Origin: Tunturibacter gelidoferens
Lineage (GTDB): Bacteria; Acidobacteriota; Terriglobia; Terriglobales; Acidobacteriaceae
Direction: 5' to 3'
Length of the DNA: 64,000 nucleotides
NCBI RefSeq assembly: GCF_040358255.1
Contig: NZ_CP132938.1
Location: 2,294,001-2,358,000, forward strand
Part shown: piece after piece, positions 36,475 through 45,653 of the stretch
Numbering within the stretch: the stretch's first letter is position 1
How the letters are laid out: the number at the start of each line of letters is the position of its first letter
Made by a program: the position numbers and the translations under genes
Notes under the pieces: generated by a model
The model's input: the letters and a program-made list of their open reading frames with translations, nothing else
Told to the model about the DNA's origin: nothing
Databases searched by the model: none

Positions 36475-37135
36475 ATGGCGATAGACTTAGTTGTGGCACA
36501 GTTCATCCAGACCGAAGCTCATTCCAATAACAGGACAGCCTGCTCCCCTCCTGCGACGATGACGGGTACGATTGCCTGGCTTCAGGGAATCACCTTGGTA
36601 TGGATGTTGGTAGAGTGCGGAGTATCTCTCTACGGAGCTGTGAGGGCGCACAGTTCGGCGCTGCTGGCATTTGGCGCTGACAGCTTTGTGGAACTGCTAT
36701 CGGCGACGGTGGTTCTCTTAGCGCTTGTCCCATCATTTCCACTCACGAAAGACCGTGCCGCACGGTTGGCTGGTCCTGCTCTTTGTCCTTGCAGGAATAG
36801 TCGCACTCGTGACTGTCCTTTCACTCCTATACCGTGTCAAGCCGGAGACGAGTTGCAGTGGTATTGCCATCACGTTTGCTGCCCTTATCGTGATGCCGAT
36901 TCTGGCCTGGGCAAAGCGTAGAACCGCGCAACGGACAAACAACCGAGCCTTGGCTGCGGATGCGGTACAGTCCGCCACCTGTGCTTATCTAGCGCTGATA
37001 ACTTTGGCGGGACTGGCTATCAATGCTGTCTGGCACATTAGTTGGGTGGATTCAGCAGCAGCCCTCCTGGCGTTGTCCATCTTGATAGTCGAGGGACGAC
37101 GTGCTCTCCACGGCGAGAGTTGTGGCTGCTGCTGA
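36475..37135 (+). pseudogene. CDF-like cation transporter, frameshifted
   Basis: Starts 3 bases after the second reductase. The first frame gives IAWLQGITLVWMLVECGVSL and LAFGADSFVELLSATVVLLAL, with the Asp of the CDF metal site. The second frame carries FVLAGIVALVTVLSLLY, NNRALAADAVQSATCAYLAL, NAVWHISWVDSAAALLALSI and ends CGCC. The shift is near 36,775. Restored, it is a ~215-residue six-helix protein of the type often found at the end of ars operons. Whether the frameshift is real is open. Confidence 0.7.
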
Positions 37136-37158
37136 ACCCAGAACGGGCCAAATACCTC

Positions 37159-40100
37159 TCAATCCGTGACGCCAGAACCCTGATTCCGCGCTTGTAAATG
37201 TCCTTTACGCAATGCCCGTTCCTTCATCATGACGAAGAAGACGGGAACCAGAATCAGGACGTGGATGGTGGACGTAATCATGCCGCCGACGATAGGCGCG
37301 GCAATCGGCTTCATCACATCGGAGCCGATGCCGGATTCCCAGAGAATCGGAACAAGACTGGCAAGCACAGCGCAGACGGTCATAAGCTTTGGCCGCAGAC
37401 GATGAACAGCACCTTCAATGGCTGCGTCTTCAACGTCAGCATTCGTCAGCGTCTTACCAGATTGCAGTTTGTGTTCGAGAGCTTCATGAAGATAGACGAC
37501 CATCACGACACCTGTTTCTACCGCAATTCCGAAGAGTGCGATGTAACCGACCGCCACGGCGACGCTGAAGTTGTAGTGAAGAAGCCATTGCAAGAGCAAC
37601 CCTCCACTCATCGCATAGATGGTTGGAAAGATGAGAACAAGCGCTTCGGCAACAGAGTGAAAGACCAGATACAACAATAGGAAAATCACGAAGAATACCA
37701 CCGGGAGGATCAGCTGTAGGCGTTTTTTTGCGCGTAGTTCGAGTTCATATTCTCCCGACCATTGGAAAGTGTAATTTGCGGGCAAGGCTAGTTTGTTTTG
37801 AATCAGTTTGTCTGCCTGTGCAACGAAGCCACCGTAATCGGAGTTCTTGAGATCGATGTAGATGTATCCCGTCAGCGCACCGTCTTCATCCCGGATCATG
37901 GCAGGGCCATGCGAGAAGGAGACCTTCGCTACCTGTCCAAGCGGAATCTGAGCGCGGGATGGGGTGCCGATCAGTACCCCACGCATCTTGTCAACATTGT
38001 CGCGAAAGTCGCGCTGATAGCGGACATTGATGGGGTAGCGTTCTCGGCCCTCGATGTTCTCTGCAATATTCTGTCCGCCGATGCCAGATGAAACCGCTGT
38101 CTGAACGTCCGCAATCGTTAGACCGTAACGCGCTGCCTCTTCCCGTTTGACTTCGACATTGACGTAGAAACCCTGCGCGACCTTTTCAGCAAAGACAGAT
38201 CGCACCTGGGGCAGCCCTGAAAGAACAGTCTGAAGCTGCGAGGCAAGTTGCTGAATGCCATCCACATTTGGCCCCTGCACCTTCATGCCAAGTGGTGTCT
38301 TGATGCCGGTCAATTCCATATCGAGGCGGTTTTCGACCGGGCTTGTCCAGGTATTCGAGAGCCCCGGAAACTGGAGCTTATCATCCATCTGCTGAATGAG
38401 CTTCTCGTAGGTCATCCCGGTGGGCCATTGCTCCCGTGGTTTGAGCATGAGAGTGGTGTCATACATGTCCAGTGGCGCATTGTCGGTTGCGCTGTCGGAT
38501 CGGCCCACTGCGCCGAATACGCTGGCCACCTCCGGAAAACTGCGAAGAATGCGGTCCTGCTGCTGCAGGAGCACCTTCGCTTGTTCGATGGAGATGCCTG
38601 GAAGAGCGGTCGGCATGTAGAGAGTGGAGCCTTCAAAGAGAGCTGGCATGAACTGACTGCCCAAACGTGTTGCTAGTGGAAACGTGACCAGCAGAAAGAT
38701 CAGGTTGACCACGATGGTGAGCCTGCGGTGTCGCAGGCAGAATTTCAGGATGGGCAGGTAAATCGCCTGCGTGACTCGTGAGATAGGATTCGCATTCTCC
38801 GGCTTGAGCCGCCCTCTAATCAGCATCACCATTAGAACCGGCACGAGCGTGATGGCAAGGATGGAGGAGGAGCCGACCGCCAGGGTCTTGGTCCATGCCA
38901 GCGGCCGGAACATGCGTCCTTCCTGCGCTTCGAGCAGGAAGACCGGCATAAAGGAAACGACGATGATAATCAGTGAAAAGAAGAGTGCAGGACCAACCTG
39001 CTTGGCCGAGTTGATAAGAATGCTTTGCCGCTCTGACTCCGATACCGGGTTGGCATCGTTTTCCTGCCGTTCCGACAGATGGCGATAGCCATTTTCGACC
39101 ATCACAATAGAAGCATCGACAAGCACACCAACCGCTAAGGCGATGCCGCCCAGGGACATGATGTTCGAACTCACTCCCAGCCAATACATTGGGATAAAAG
39201 ACATCAGCACCGCGATAGGCAGGGCGACGATGGCAATGAGCGCAGAACGGAAATGAAACAGGAAGACGATGATGACGAGGCTGACGATAATGGCTTCTTC
39301 GGTCAAATCACGCTGTAGCGTTTTGATAGACGCCTCGATCAAGTCGGATCGATCATAACCCGTCATGATCTGGACGCCGGGTGGAAATGAGGGCGCTATC
39401 TCACGGAGCTTCTGCTTTACTCCATTGATGACGTTCAATGCGTTCATGCCCTGGCGCATGACGATGATTCCGCCGACCGTCTCCCCGTCTCCATGCCACT
39501 CCGCGACCCCCTCGCGTATATCCGGGCCAAAGCTCACCGTTCCGAGATCGCGCAACAGAACAGGGGTCCCATTCTTGCTGCCGACGGCAACCGTAGCGAG
39601 ATCGTCCAGTGAGCGCAGATATCCGAGACCACGGATCATGTAGTCCGCGCCGCTCAAGTTAAGGACGCGACCGCCGACTTCATTCGTGCTTATCTTTACT
39701 TTGTCGATGACGGTAGAAAGCGGAATGCCGTAGGCAAGTAGCTTGTTGGGGTCGAGCTGTAGCTGATATTGCTTGACGAAGCCACCGATGCTGGCTACCT
39801 CGGCAACTCCGGGCACAGTCTCCAGCGCATAGCGCAGATGCCAGTCCTGCAAACTGCGCAGGTCGGCAAGACTGTGTTTGCCGCTCTTATCGACGATGGC
39901 ATACTCATAGACCCAGCCTGCGCCCGTCGCATCAGGGCCGATCGAAGGATGCACGTTCTCCGGCAAGCGTCCGCTTATTTGTTGCAGGTATTCGATGACC
40001 CGCGAGCGCGCCCAGTAGAGATCCGTGCCGTCCTCGAACACGACATAGACGTAGGAGTCGCCAAGCATGGTCTGCGCGCGAACGGCTTTGACATGCGGGG

Positions 40101-40326
40101 CAGCCAGCAAACTCGTGACGATGGGATAGGTCACCTGGTCTTCGATGACATCGGGTGGCTCGCCTGCCCAACCCGTATGAACGATCACTTGTACGTCCGA
40201 AATGTCCGGTAGTGCGTCCAGCGGCACATGTTGCAATGACCAGATACCGGCAAGTGTGAGCAGCAATACTCCGGTGAACACGATAAAGCGATTGCGGGCG
40301 CAAACGTCAATAATTCTGGAAAGCAT
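37159..40326 (-). CDS. cusA: Heavy-metal RND efflux pump, CusA type
   Basis: Inner-membrane proton-driven pump of 1,055 residues. The N-terminal RNRFIVFTGVLLLTLAGIWSL, LDALPDISDVQVIVHT and DASIVMVEN with the proton-relay Asp in helix 4 define the HME-RND family. NRLDMELTGIKTPLGMKVQG is the monovalent-metal (Cu/Ag) subtype segment with methionines. Twelve hydrophobic segments are placed as expected, with two large periplasmic loops. It starts within the cusB stop (TAATG), last in a CBA operon. Export of Cu(I)/Ag(I) is inferred from the subtype and the Met-rich CusB. Confidence 0.95.
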   Translation of the reverse strand: MLSRIIDVCARNRFIVFTGVLLLTLAGIWSLQHVPLDALPDISDVQVIVHTGWAGEPPDVIEDQVTYPIVTSLLAAPHVKAVRAQTMLGDSYVYVVFEDGTDLYWARSRVIEYLQQISGRLPENVHPSIGPDATGAGWVYEYAIVDKSGKHSLADLRSLQDWHLRYALETVPGVAEVASIGGFVKQYQLQLDPNKLLAYGIPLSTVIDKVKISTNEVGGRVLNLSGADYMIRGLGYLRSLDDLATVAVGSKNGTPVLLRDLGTVSFGPDIREGVAEWHGDGETVGGIIVMRQGMNALNVINGVKQKLREIAPSFPPGVQIMTGYDRSDLIEASIKTLQRDLTEEAIIVSLVIIVFLFHFRSALIAIVALPIAVLMSFIPMYWLGVSSNIMSLGGIALAVGVLVDASIVMVENGYRHLSERQENDANPVSESERQSILINSAKQVGPALFFSLIIIVVSFMPVFLLEAQEGRMFRPLAWTKTLAVGSSSILAITLVPVLMVMLIRGRLKPENANPISRVTQAIYLPILKFCLRHRRLTIVVNLIFLLVTFPLATRLGSQFMPALFEGSTLYMPTALPGISIEQAKVLLQQQDRILRSFPEVASVFGAVGRSDSATDNAPLDMYDTTLMLKPREQWPTGMTYEKLIQQMDDKLQFPGLSNTWTSPVENRLDMELTGIKTPLGMKVQGPNVDGIQQLASQLQTVLSGLPQVRSVFAEKVAQGFYVNVEVKREEAARYGLTIADVQTAVSSGIGGQNIAENIEGRERYPINVRYQRDFRDNVDKMRGVLIGTPSRAQIPLGQVAKVSFSHGPAMIRDEDGALTGYIYIDLKNSDYGGFVAQADKLIQNKLALPANYTFQWSGEYELELRAKKRLQLILPVVFFVIFLLLYLVFHSVAEALVLIFPTIYAMSGGLLLQWLLHYNFSVAVAVGYIALFGIAVETGVVMVVYLHEALEHKLQSGKTLTNADVEDAAIEGAVHRLRPKLMTVCAVLASLVPILWESGIGSDVMKPIAAPIVGGMITSTIHVLILVPVFFVMMKERALRKGHLQARNQGSGVTD

Positions 40327-41924
40327 TACATGCCTCCTGTCGCGTTCACGCGCAATTGCTTGGTTGCGATCACCTGGCCGTTTTTCTGAGCGGAGACGGT
40401 CACCTGATATGTGCCGCCCGAGCTTAGCGAACCGCTTCCTTCATACATGCCGTTGCCTTTATCGATGAGCTTGGTGCTTGTGTTCATTGCAGCCATTCCC
40501 ATCGCCGGCATCGCTGCCATATAGAACGTGACCGTAATATCAGCTCCCGTGGTGGGAGTTCCGTCTGCGCCTGTGAGCTTCACCCGAAAGATGTTGTTGC
40601 CCTTTTGCGGTGGGTTCGGATCGGTGGCGAAATCGACGTTCGTCTGTACAGCAGCAGGCACTTTCGCTGTTGAAGCCGTACCCCCGGCACCCTGCGGTGG
40701 TGGCACGAAGGAACCCGCCGCGGCCTGTAGCTGACTTTCCGAGTCGATAAGGAAGCTGGCTGATGTCACGATGGATTCATGTGGTTTCAGTCCCTTGAGC
40801 ACGACAAAGTCATCGCCAACGCGAGGACCGATTGTGATCTCCTTTGGTTCAAGACTGCCGTTGCCATGATTGAGGAACACGAGTTGCCGCGCGCCGGATT
40901 GAAAAACAGCAGACGCCGGAACAACCAGCTGACGCCCCAGGTTTGTTTTTAGATCAACGTTCACAAACATACCCGGCTTCAGTTTGAGTCCCGGATTCGC
41001 CATTGCCAGTCGCACACGGACCGTGCGCGTCGTCATATCCACCTGCGGCAGGATCTCTTCGATCTGCCCGGAGAAGACGCGGCCTGGATACGAATCGACG
41101 ATAATCTGCGCGGCATCGCCGGGTCTTATGCGACCTATGTCGTTCTGGAATACCTGTGCATAGACCCATACGCGCGACAGATCGGCGACGGTGTAGAGTT
41201 TGGTCGAAGGCTCGGCATACATATTTGGCAGAGCATTTCGCTCGGTAATGTATCCCTCAACCGGCGAGTTGATGGTGAGGTCCGTAACTGGTTTGCCGCT
41301 TTCTTTCAGCTTTGCGATCTCACTTTCGGGTATATCCCACTGCTGGAGTCGCTGTTCTGCTGCGGTCGAAAGAGTGGCCGCACCGTCCGCGACACCATCG
41401 ATAGTGCTTGCGCTCATGGCCTTCTGATTCTGCCGTGCCAGCAGATACTCTTGCTGGGTCGCCACGAGGTCAGGACTGTAGATCGTAAAAAGCGGTTCTC
41501 CCTTGTGCACATACTGATAGGTGGCATTGGCGAACACCTTGCGGATGTAGCCGGGGAAGCGGACCTGCACATAGGAGAGCAGGCGCTCGTTGATGTCTAC
41601 CGTGCCGGTCGCGCGGATATCGTCGCTCAGTTGTTTGTATTCGACCATGCCAGTCTGAACACCGATGCTCTGCATCCTCTCGGGCGTGAGCTGCACTGGA
41701 ACGAGCGAAGCATCCATCTTCATATTTCGCATATCCGACATGGATGGCTTTGGCTCGTTCGCAGTATCGGGAGGACCAGAGGCAACAGGCTGCATGTCCC
41801 CGGACATCGACGACTTCTGTGACATTGGCAGCTTGATTGAATGAGAGCGGTATGCCCAGATCCCTGCGATAGCTGCTAGGACAATGATCCAAACGAGTGA
41901 GGTTCTCAAGACATATTTGTTCAT
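40326..41924 (-). CDS. cusB: Periplasmic adaptor of the CusCBA pump with C-terminal YtkA-like domain
   Basis: 532 residues. An N-terminal membrane anchor (LVWIIVLAAIAGIWAY) is followed by a Met-rich segment (MSDMRNMKMD) where CusB binds Cu/Ag. IGVQTGMVEYKQLSDDIRATG, the helical hairpin and TDLTINSPVEGYITERNALP form the adaptor core. Beyond ~residue 440 an extra FixH/YtkA-like beta domain (NIFRVKLTGADGTPTTGADI, then MAAMPAMGMAAMN) carries methionines and probably adds metal binding. It overlaps cusA and cusC by 1 and 4 bases. Confidence 0.92.
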   Translation of the reverse strand: MNKYVLRTSLVWIIVLAAIAGIWAYRSHSIKLPMSQKSSMSGDMQPVASGPPDTANEPKPSMSDMRNMKMDASLVPVQLTPERMQSIGVQTGMVEYKQLSDDIRATGTVDINERLLSYVQVRFPGYIRKVFANATYQYVHKGEPLFTIYSPDLVATQQEYLLARQNQKAMSASTIDGVADGAATLSTAAEQRLQQWDIPESEIAKLKESGKPVTDLTINSPVEGYITERNALPNMYAEPSTKLYTVADLSRVWVYAQVFQNDIGRIRPGDAAQIIVDSYPGRVFSGQIEEILPQVDMTTRTVRVRLAMANPGLKLKPGMFVNVDLKTNLGRQLVVPASAVFQSGARQLVFLNHGNGSLEPKEITIGPRVGDDFVVLKGLKPHESIVTSASFLIDSESQLQAAAGSFVPPPQGAGGTASTAKVPAAVQTNVDFATDPNPPQKGNNIFRVKLTGADGTPTTGADITVTFYMAAMPAMGMAAMNTSTKLIDKGNGMYEGSGSLSSGGTYQVTVSAQKNGQVIATKQLRVNATGGM

Positions 41925-43180
41925 CGCAGTGTCGCTCCTGTCAGAGATTCGAGGTGGGCCAAAGCAGCTTCGTGATCCATGAGGGTCTGCGCGTATTCGA
42001 GCCTCAGACTCAGAATGTCGGTGAAGTACGAGAGAACATGAATGAATTGCTCACGATTGGACGCATAAGCGTTTAGTGTTGCCCGGTACGCGGCATCCGA
42101 TTGTGGGATGAGACCTTCCCGATATTCCTTTAGCAGCTCCGCATCGCTCGTCGCTTTGACATATCCTTCCTTCACCTCAGCGAGTTGCTGTTGCAGATGC
42201 GCATTGAGGGTTTGTCGTGATTCGGAGCGCTTCTCCGTGGCCTCTGCGATCTCCGCATTCACCCGTGCCCTGCGCGGGAAGCGCACATCAAAGGTGAACA
42301 TGTAGTAATCCCGGTACTTACGATCGGTATTCTGATAGATATAGCCAACTTCAAAATCCGGTTTCCCCTCACGCTTCGCAGACACCAACTGCGCGTCCTG
42401 CTTCCGGATGGAACTTGCATCGACTTGAATCTGTGGGTTGGCCTGGCGGACCACTGCAAGCAACTCATCAGACGTGCGCGTGAGCGGTGTTTCCATCATG
42501 TCTTCCGTAACAATGTCTGGAGATCCCTGATCCCGACTGAGCAGGCCCTTGAGATGGGCTTGTGTCTGTCCCATTAGTTGATGGTGCATCGTGATCTCCT
42601 TCACGATCTTGGTTCGGTTCACTTGCGCCTGTAGGACATCCTGCTGCATCCCCTGACCGACCTGATAGTGCGCCGTTGCATCCTGAATGAGTTGGTCAAG
42701 CACGGTTTCGTTTTGCCGGAGGATGCCGAGCGTCTGTTGCAGATATGCCAGTTGCAGATAGTCAGCCTTGATCGAGTCGGCGATACTCGTTTTCGTGACT
42801 TCAACTTCAGCCAGCTTTGTGTCGGCGTCGCGTTCGGCGACTTCTCCGCGCGCCCGTAATTTCCTTGGATAAGGCAATTCCTGCGACGCTCCGACGCCGA
42901 TGTAGGCAAAGTCGCTGTTGGTATAGCCAGCAAACGGCTTCGGACTGCCCACACTCAACTGCTGGTAGGTGAATTTCGGGTCAGGCAACGTAGTGACCTG
43001 CGGCGCCATTTGCCTGGCAGCTTGTGCGCCGTGATCGGCCGCGGAGATCTGTGGGTTGTTCGCCCCGGCCTCAGCTAAAAGCTGGGACAAGGGCGTGGGC
43101 GGGCTCGCCACCGGCGTCTGCCCGAAGGCAGAAAATGCGGTGGCTAGCGCGAGCGTGGCGGTCAAAGAGACCACGTTCAT
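41921..43180 (-). CDS. cusC: TolC-like outer-membrane component of the pump
   Basis: 419 residues with a signal peptide (SLTATLALATAFSAFGQ) and GGAG upstream of the ATG at 43180. Long amphipathic helices (LGATLR end, LRLEYAQTLMDHEAALAHLE, TEKRSESRQTLNAHLQQQL) and the two-repeat layout are typical of outer membrane efflux proteins (OEP, PF02321). It forms the exit duct with CusA and CusB. Confidence 0.9.
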   Translation of the reverse strand: MNVVSLTATLALATAFSAFGQTPVASPPTPLSQLLAEAGANNPQISAADHGAQAARQMAPQVTTLPDPKFTYQQLSVGSPKPFAGYTNSDFAYIGVGASQELPYPRKLRARGEVAERDADTKLAEVEVTKTSIADSIKADYLQLAYLQQTLGILRQNETVLDQLIQDATAHYQVGQGMQQDVLQAQVNRTKIVKEITMHHQLMGQTQAHLKGLLSRDQGSPDIVTEDMMETPLTRTSDELLAVVRQANPQIQVDASSIRKQDAQLVSAKREGKPDFEVGYIYQNTDRKYRDYYMFTFDVRFPRRARVNAEIAEATEKRSESRQTLNAHLQQQLAEVKEGYVKATSDAELLKEYREGLIPQSDAAYRATLNAYASNREQFIHVLSYFTDILSLRLEYAQTLMDHEAALAHLESLTGATLR

Positions 43181-43279
43181 ACGGAAGCTCCAATCTCAAG
43201 TGCAGTTCAAGACATTTGGCGAAACACACGCGTATAGGCGTGCGTGCTCGGCAAAGGTAGAGTGCGAGAGAGGAGCTGA

Positions 43280-43660
43280 CTAGATTCTTAGGATGGAAAT
43301 GGTTGTAGGTGGAGACTCTGGAGGAGAGTAGTCGGGGCGCTCGACCCACCCAGTGACAGTGGAGGCCGGATTCACCAGTTCAAAGGCAGCCAACCAGATG
43401 ACAGGGGCTACAACCGGGTGAAATGTCACCGCCTTCGTATCCAGCGCGTTATCGTGGACGCTCGGCGGGGTCTTTTGGCAGCAGCCATGCGACCCAGGCA
43501 TATTGTCCATCTGCCCGCATTGATTCTTCATCATGCGGCAGCAGGCACGTTCTTCGGGGTTCATTTCCGTACTGGAAACCACGCAGGCCATCGCCGGAGC
43601 CAGGCACGACACCAGCAGTAAGACCAGCACGCCGAATTGCCGGAAAATACGCATCGCCAT
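43280..43660 (-). CDS. Small Cys/Met-rich exported protein heading the cus operon
   Basis: 126 residues. An N-terminal hydrophobic segment (FGVLVLLLVSCLAPAMACVV) acts as signal or lipoprotein-like leader. CCRMMKNQCGQMDNM and HGCCQKTPP give a dense Cys/Met/His cluster suited to copper or silver. A second hydrophobic stretch (VVAPVIWLAAFEL) follows. It lies about 100 bases before cusC on the same strand, so it is probably co-expressed. I know no named family; a periplasmic metal-binding role is inferred. There is no clear ribosome site; the transcript may be leaderless. Confidence 0.65.
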   Translation of the reverse strand: MAMRIFRQFGVLVLLLVSCLAPAMACVVSSTEMNPEERACCRMMKNQCGQMDNMPGSHGCCQKTPPSVHDNALDTKAVTFHPVVAPVIWLAAFELVNPASTVTGWVERPDYSPPESPPTTISILRI

Positions 43661-43668
43661 AATTAGAC

Positions 43669-43686
43669 TACGTCTACCCAGACGTA
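43669..43686. promoter_or_regulatory. Palindromic operator candidate for the cus operon
   Basis: TACGTCT-ACCC-AGACGTA, a perfect 7-base inverted repeat 9 bases upstream of the small Cys-rich protein gene. The ACGT-centred half-sites recall BlaI/CopY-type boxes. No copper regulator gene is in the window. Confidence 0.5.
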
Positions 43687-43696
43687 TTGAGCAAAT

Positions 43697-43797
43697 GGCG
43701 ATTCCGCACCCTCCAGGTTTCCGGGTCAGAGGGAATGTCTTGTCAAATGAGTCGCTTGTTTCAGCAGGCGGAACAGACCTCTGCCGTGGATAGGTAA
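43697..43797 (+). repeat. Dispersed repeat, copy B
   Basis: ATTCCGCACCCTCC near 43,700 is followed by a mini-frame at 43735-43797 that reads MSCQMSRLFQQAEQTSAVDR and stops. It aligns with the frame at 63841 (MSSQMNDLFRQVDQTSAVQR). ACCTCTGCCGTG is shared with copy A and with 63.76 kb. The 200 bases up to the TetR gene hold nothing else I recognise. Confidence 0.65.
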
Positions 43798-43999
43798 CGA
43801 TCGGCCGCCATCACTTCCCATAAGCCGACTTAGCATTACCAATCGAATGCCAGTGTGCTTAAGCGATCAAGGCCTATGTATCTCGCACGCACAGGCTCTG
43901 ATTGCGTTTCATCTCGTCGACCTGTCTCAATACTTCATAGCGTTCAGATCTACGCACTCTCACGGTTACCTCCAACAGCTCCTAAGTAGACAGAAGCTG

Positions 44000-44680
44000 T
44001 TATTGCTTTGAGGCACTGGATCGGCCGGATCGCTTAGAGATTGCACTCTTCGGCAATCGCGGAACAGCCTGAACGCCCGCCCAAAGCGTTGCGATCGTTT
44101 GCTCTACCACGAGAGTCTGGTCAGGCAAGTCAGGCACAACCCCTTGAATGACCATGAGTGTGGCGAGACCAAAGATCGAAAACCACCAAGTGTGAGCTAC
44201 CACTATGTCATCCCTGTTTGGCAATCCTTCTTCCTTGGCAACATCGAAAAAGAGCTGCACGAAACGTCCGAACAACGGCGCGCCAATGTCGTTGATATAT
44301 TGTCCAGCGCGGACGCCATTGCGGTTCTCAGGTCCGAAGAAGACGTTACGGAACTGTTGCGGATGGGCAATGCAGAATTGAATCAAGCCGCGTGAAGTCG
44401 CAAAAAGACGATCTTTCGGTGCAAGATGTTTAGCGGCAATCGCGTCGAAGTTCTGAACCATCAGCCCGATCGTCTCGCTGCTCAACTCAACAAGAATGTG
44501 CCACTTGTCGGGGAAATGCTGATAGATCACGGCGTGCGTATAGCCGATCTCTTTAGCGATCTCGCGAAGCGTCACGGCTTCGTAACCGCGATCGGCAAAC
44601 ATTTTGCTTGCAGCCGCAAGGATTTCGCCCCGCAACCTCTCCTTGCGCTCTACCCGACGACTTGGTGATGTGGATGTCAC
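44000..44680 (-). CDS. TetR/AcrR-family repressor
   Basis: 226 residues from a GTG at 44680, with AAGGAGA 14 bases upstream, a rather long gap. The HTH reads ILAAASKMFADRGYEAVTLR and EIGYTHAVIYQHFPDKWHIL. The C-terminal ligand domain (GLIQFCIAHPQQFRNVFF, HTWWFSIFGLATLMVIQG) fits the TetR_C_33-like type. The basic end is disordered. It is divergent from the NAD(P)-binding gene at 44847, with a large palindrome between, so that gene is the likely target. Confidence 0.88.
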   Translation of the reverse strand: MTSTSPSRRVERKERLRGEILAAASKMFADRGYEAVTLREIAKEIGYTHAVIYQHFPDKWHILVELSSETIGLMVQNFDAIAAKHLAPKDRLFATSRGLIQFCIAHPQQFRNVFFGPENRNGVRAGQYINDIGAPLFGRFVQLFFDVAKEEGLPNRDDIVVAHTWWFSIFGLATLMVIQGVVPDLPDQTLVVEQTIATLWAGVQAVPRLPKSAISKRSGRSSASKQ

Positions 44681-44734
44681 TTCAATAGCTTAGTCTCCTT
44701 TTGGCGATTTTTGCGACCAAATGTTGCTTTGCGA

Positions 44735-44775
44735 CCATTGGTAAATAAAACCAACGATTATTTTACAACCAATGG
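44735..44775. promoter_or_regulatory. Long interrupted palindrome, TetR operator candidate
   Basis: CCATTGGT (44735-44742) pairs with ACCAATGG (44768-44775). Inside them TAAAA (44746-44750) pairs with TTTTA (44760-44764). It lies between the divergent TetR and oxidoreductase genes; an unpaired GCGACCAAATG nearby resembles a half-site. Confidence 0.6.
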
Positions 44776-44846
44776 TTAGTATAGATATCTAATCGTCAGG
44801 TCGCGTATTTAGATGGGCGGCCATGTACGAGGCAAAGGAGGATGCG

Positions 44847-45472
44847 ATGAAAGTTCTAGTGATTGGAGCAGCGGGCAAGAGCGGAGAGGCGCTGGTAAAT
44901 GAGGCGTTGGCGGCTGGGCATAGGGTGATGGCTTTCGTGCGCGGTGCCGCGCAATACAAGAAGGCGAATGTCAGAGTTGTTGCAGGAGACGTGCTAGACG
45001 CGGCTGCGGTCGACGTTGCGGTAGCCGGGCAGGATGCGGTCATCGACGCGCTTGACGGCAAGACGCCGTGGAAAGTGACGACGATGGAAACGAGCGCGGC
45101 ACACAATATTGTCGACGCGATGCAGCGCCATGGCGTGCGGAGACTGCTGAAGATTTCAGTAATGGGTGCGGGCGAGAGCGTCAAGAACGCTGGCTTCTTC
45201 AACGAGCACGTACTCATGCGGACGTTTCTGAGGGGTCTGCTGGTAGACAAGGCGGGCATGGAGGCCGAGATCGAACGCAGCAACTTGGTCTGGACGCTCG
45301 TGCGGCTGCCGATGTTGACCGACGGCGAGAAGACCGGCGTTGCCAGGGTGCTGAGCACGGAGGGCGGCGAGAAGGCTGCCAGATCGGGCGGGCCGATCTG
45401 GCAGCCTTCATGGTGCAGCAACTTGAAAGTGGCCTGTATGTGCGTCAGGCAGTGACGGTGACGACCACATAG
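44847..45472 (+). pseudogene. NAD(P)-binding (NmrA/SDR-like) oxidoreductase, frameshifted at a hairpin
   Basis: ATG 44847 has AAGGAGGATGCG upstream. KVLVIGAAGKSGEALVNEAL is the Rossmann loop; VIDALDGKTPW, VRRLLKISVMGAGESVKNAG and VWTLVRLPMLTDG follow, as in atypical SDR NAD(P)H-binding proteins. Around 45,371-45,409 the frame is lost. The expected ending (GRADLAAFMVQQLESGLYVR) is read in another frame to TAG at 45472. The break coincides with a perfect 17-base inverted repeat. Restored length is about 208 residues. Likely under the divergent TetR repressor. Confidence 0.75.
45371..45409. repeat. Perfect 17-base inverted repeat inside a gene
   Basis: GAAGGCTGCCAGATCGG (45371-45387), loop GCGGG (45388-45392), then its exact reverse complement (45393-45409). 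No T-run follows. It falls where the host gene changes frame. Confidence 0.9.
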
Positions 45473-45653
45473 CAAGACCTCGGCGAGGATCAACCACCTC
45501 TCATCGAGGCGATCCAATCGACCCTGTAAAGGCCTGTAGCGATGCGACAGATAACTGTGAAAACCCACGGGACTAGCGGAGTGCTAGCTGCGCAACTCAC
45601 AAGCTCTGGGATTCACGTCAGAGCACCAACTTCGTTCACGAAAGGATTGTTTT

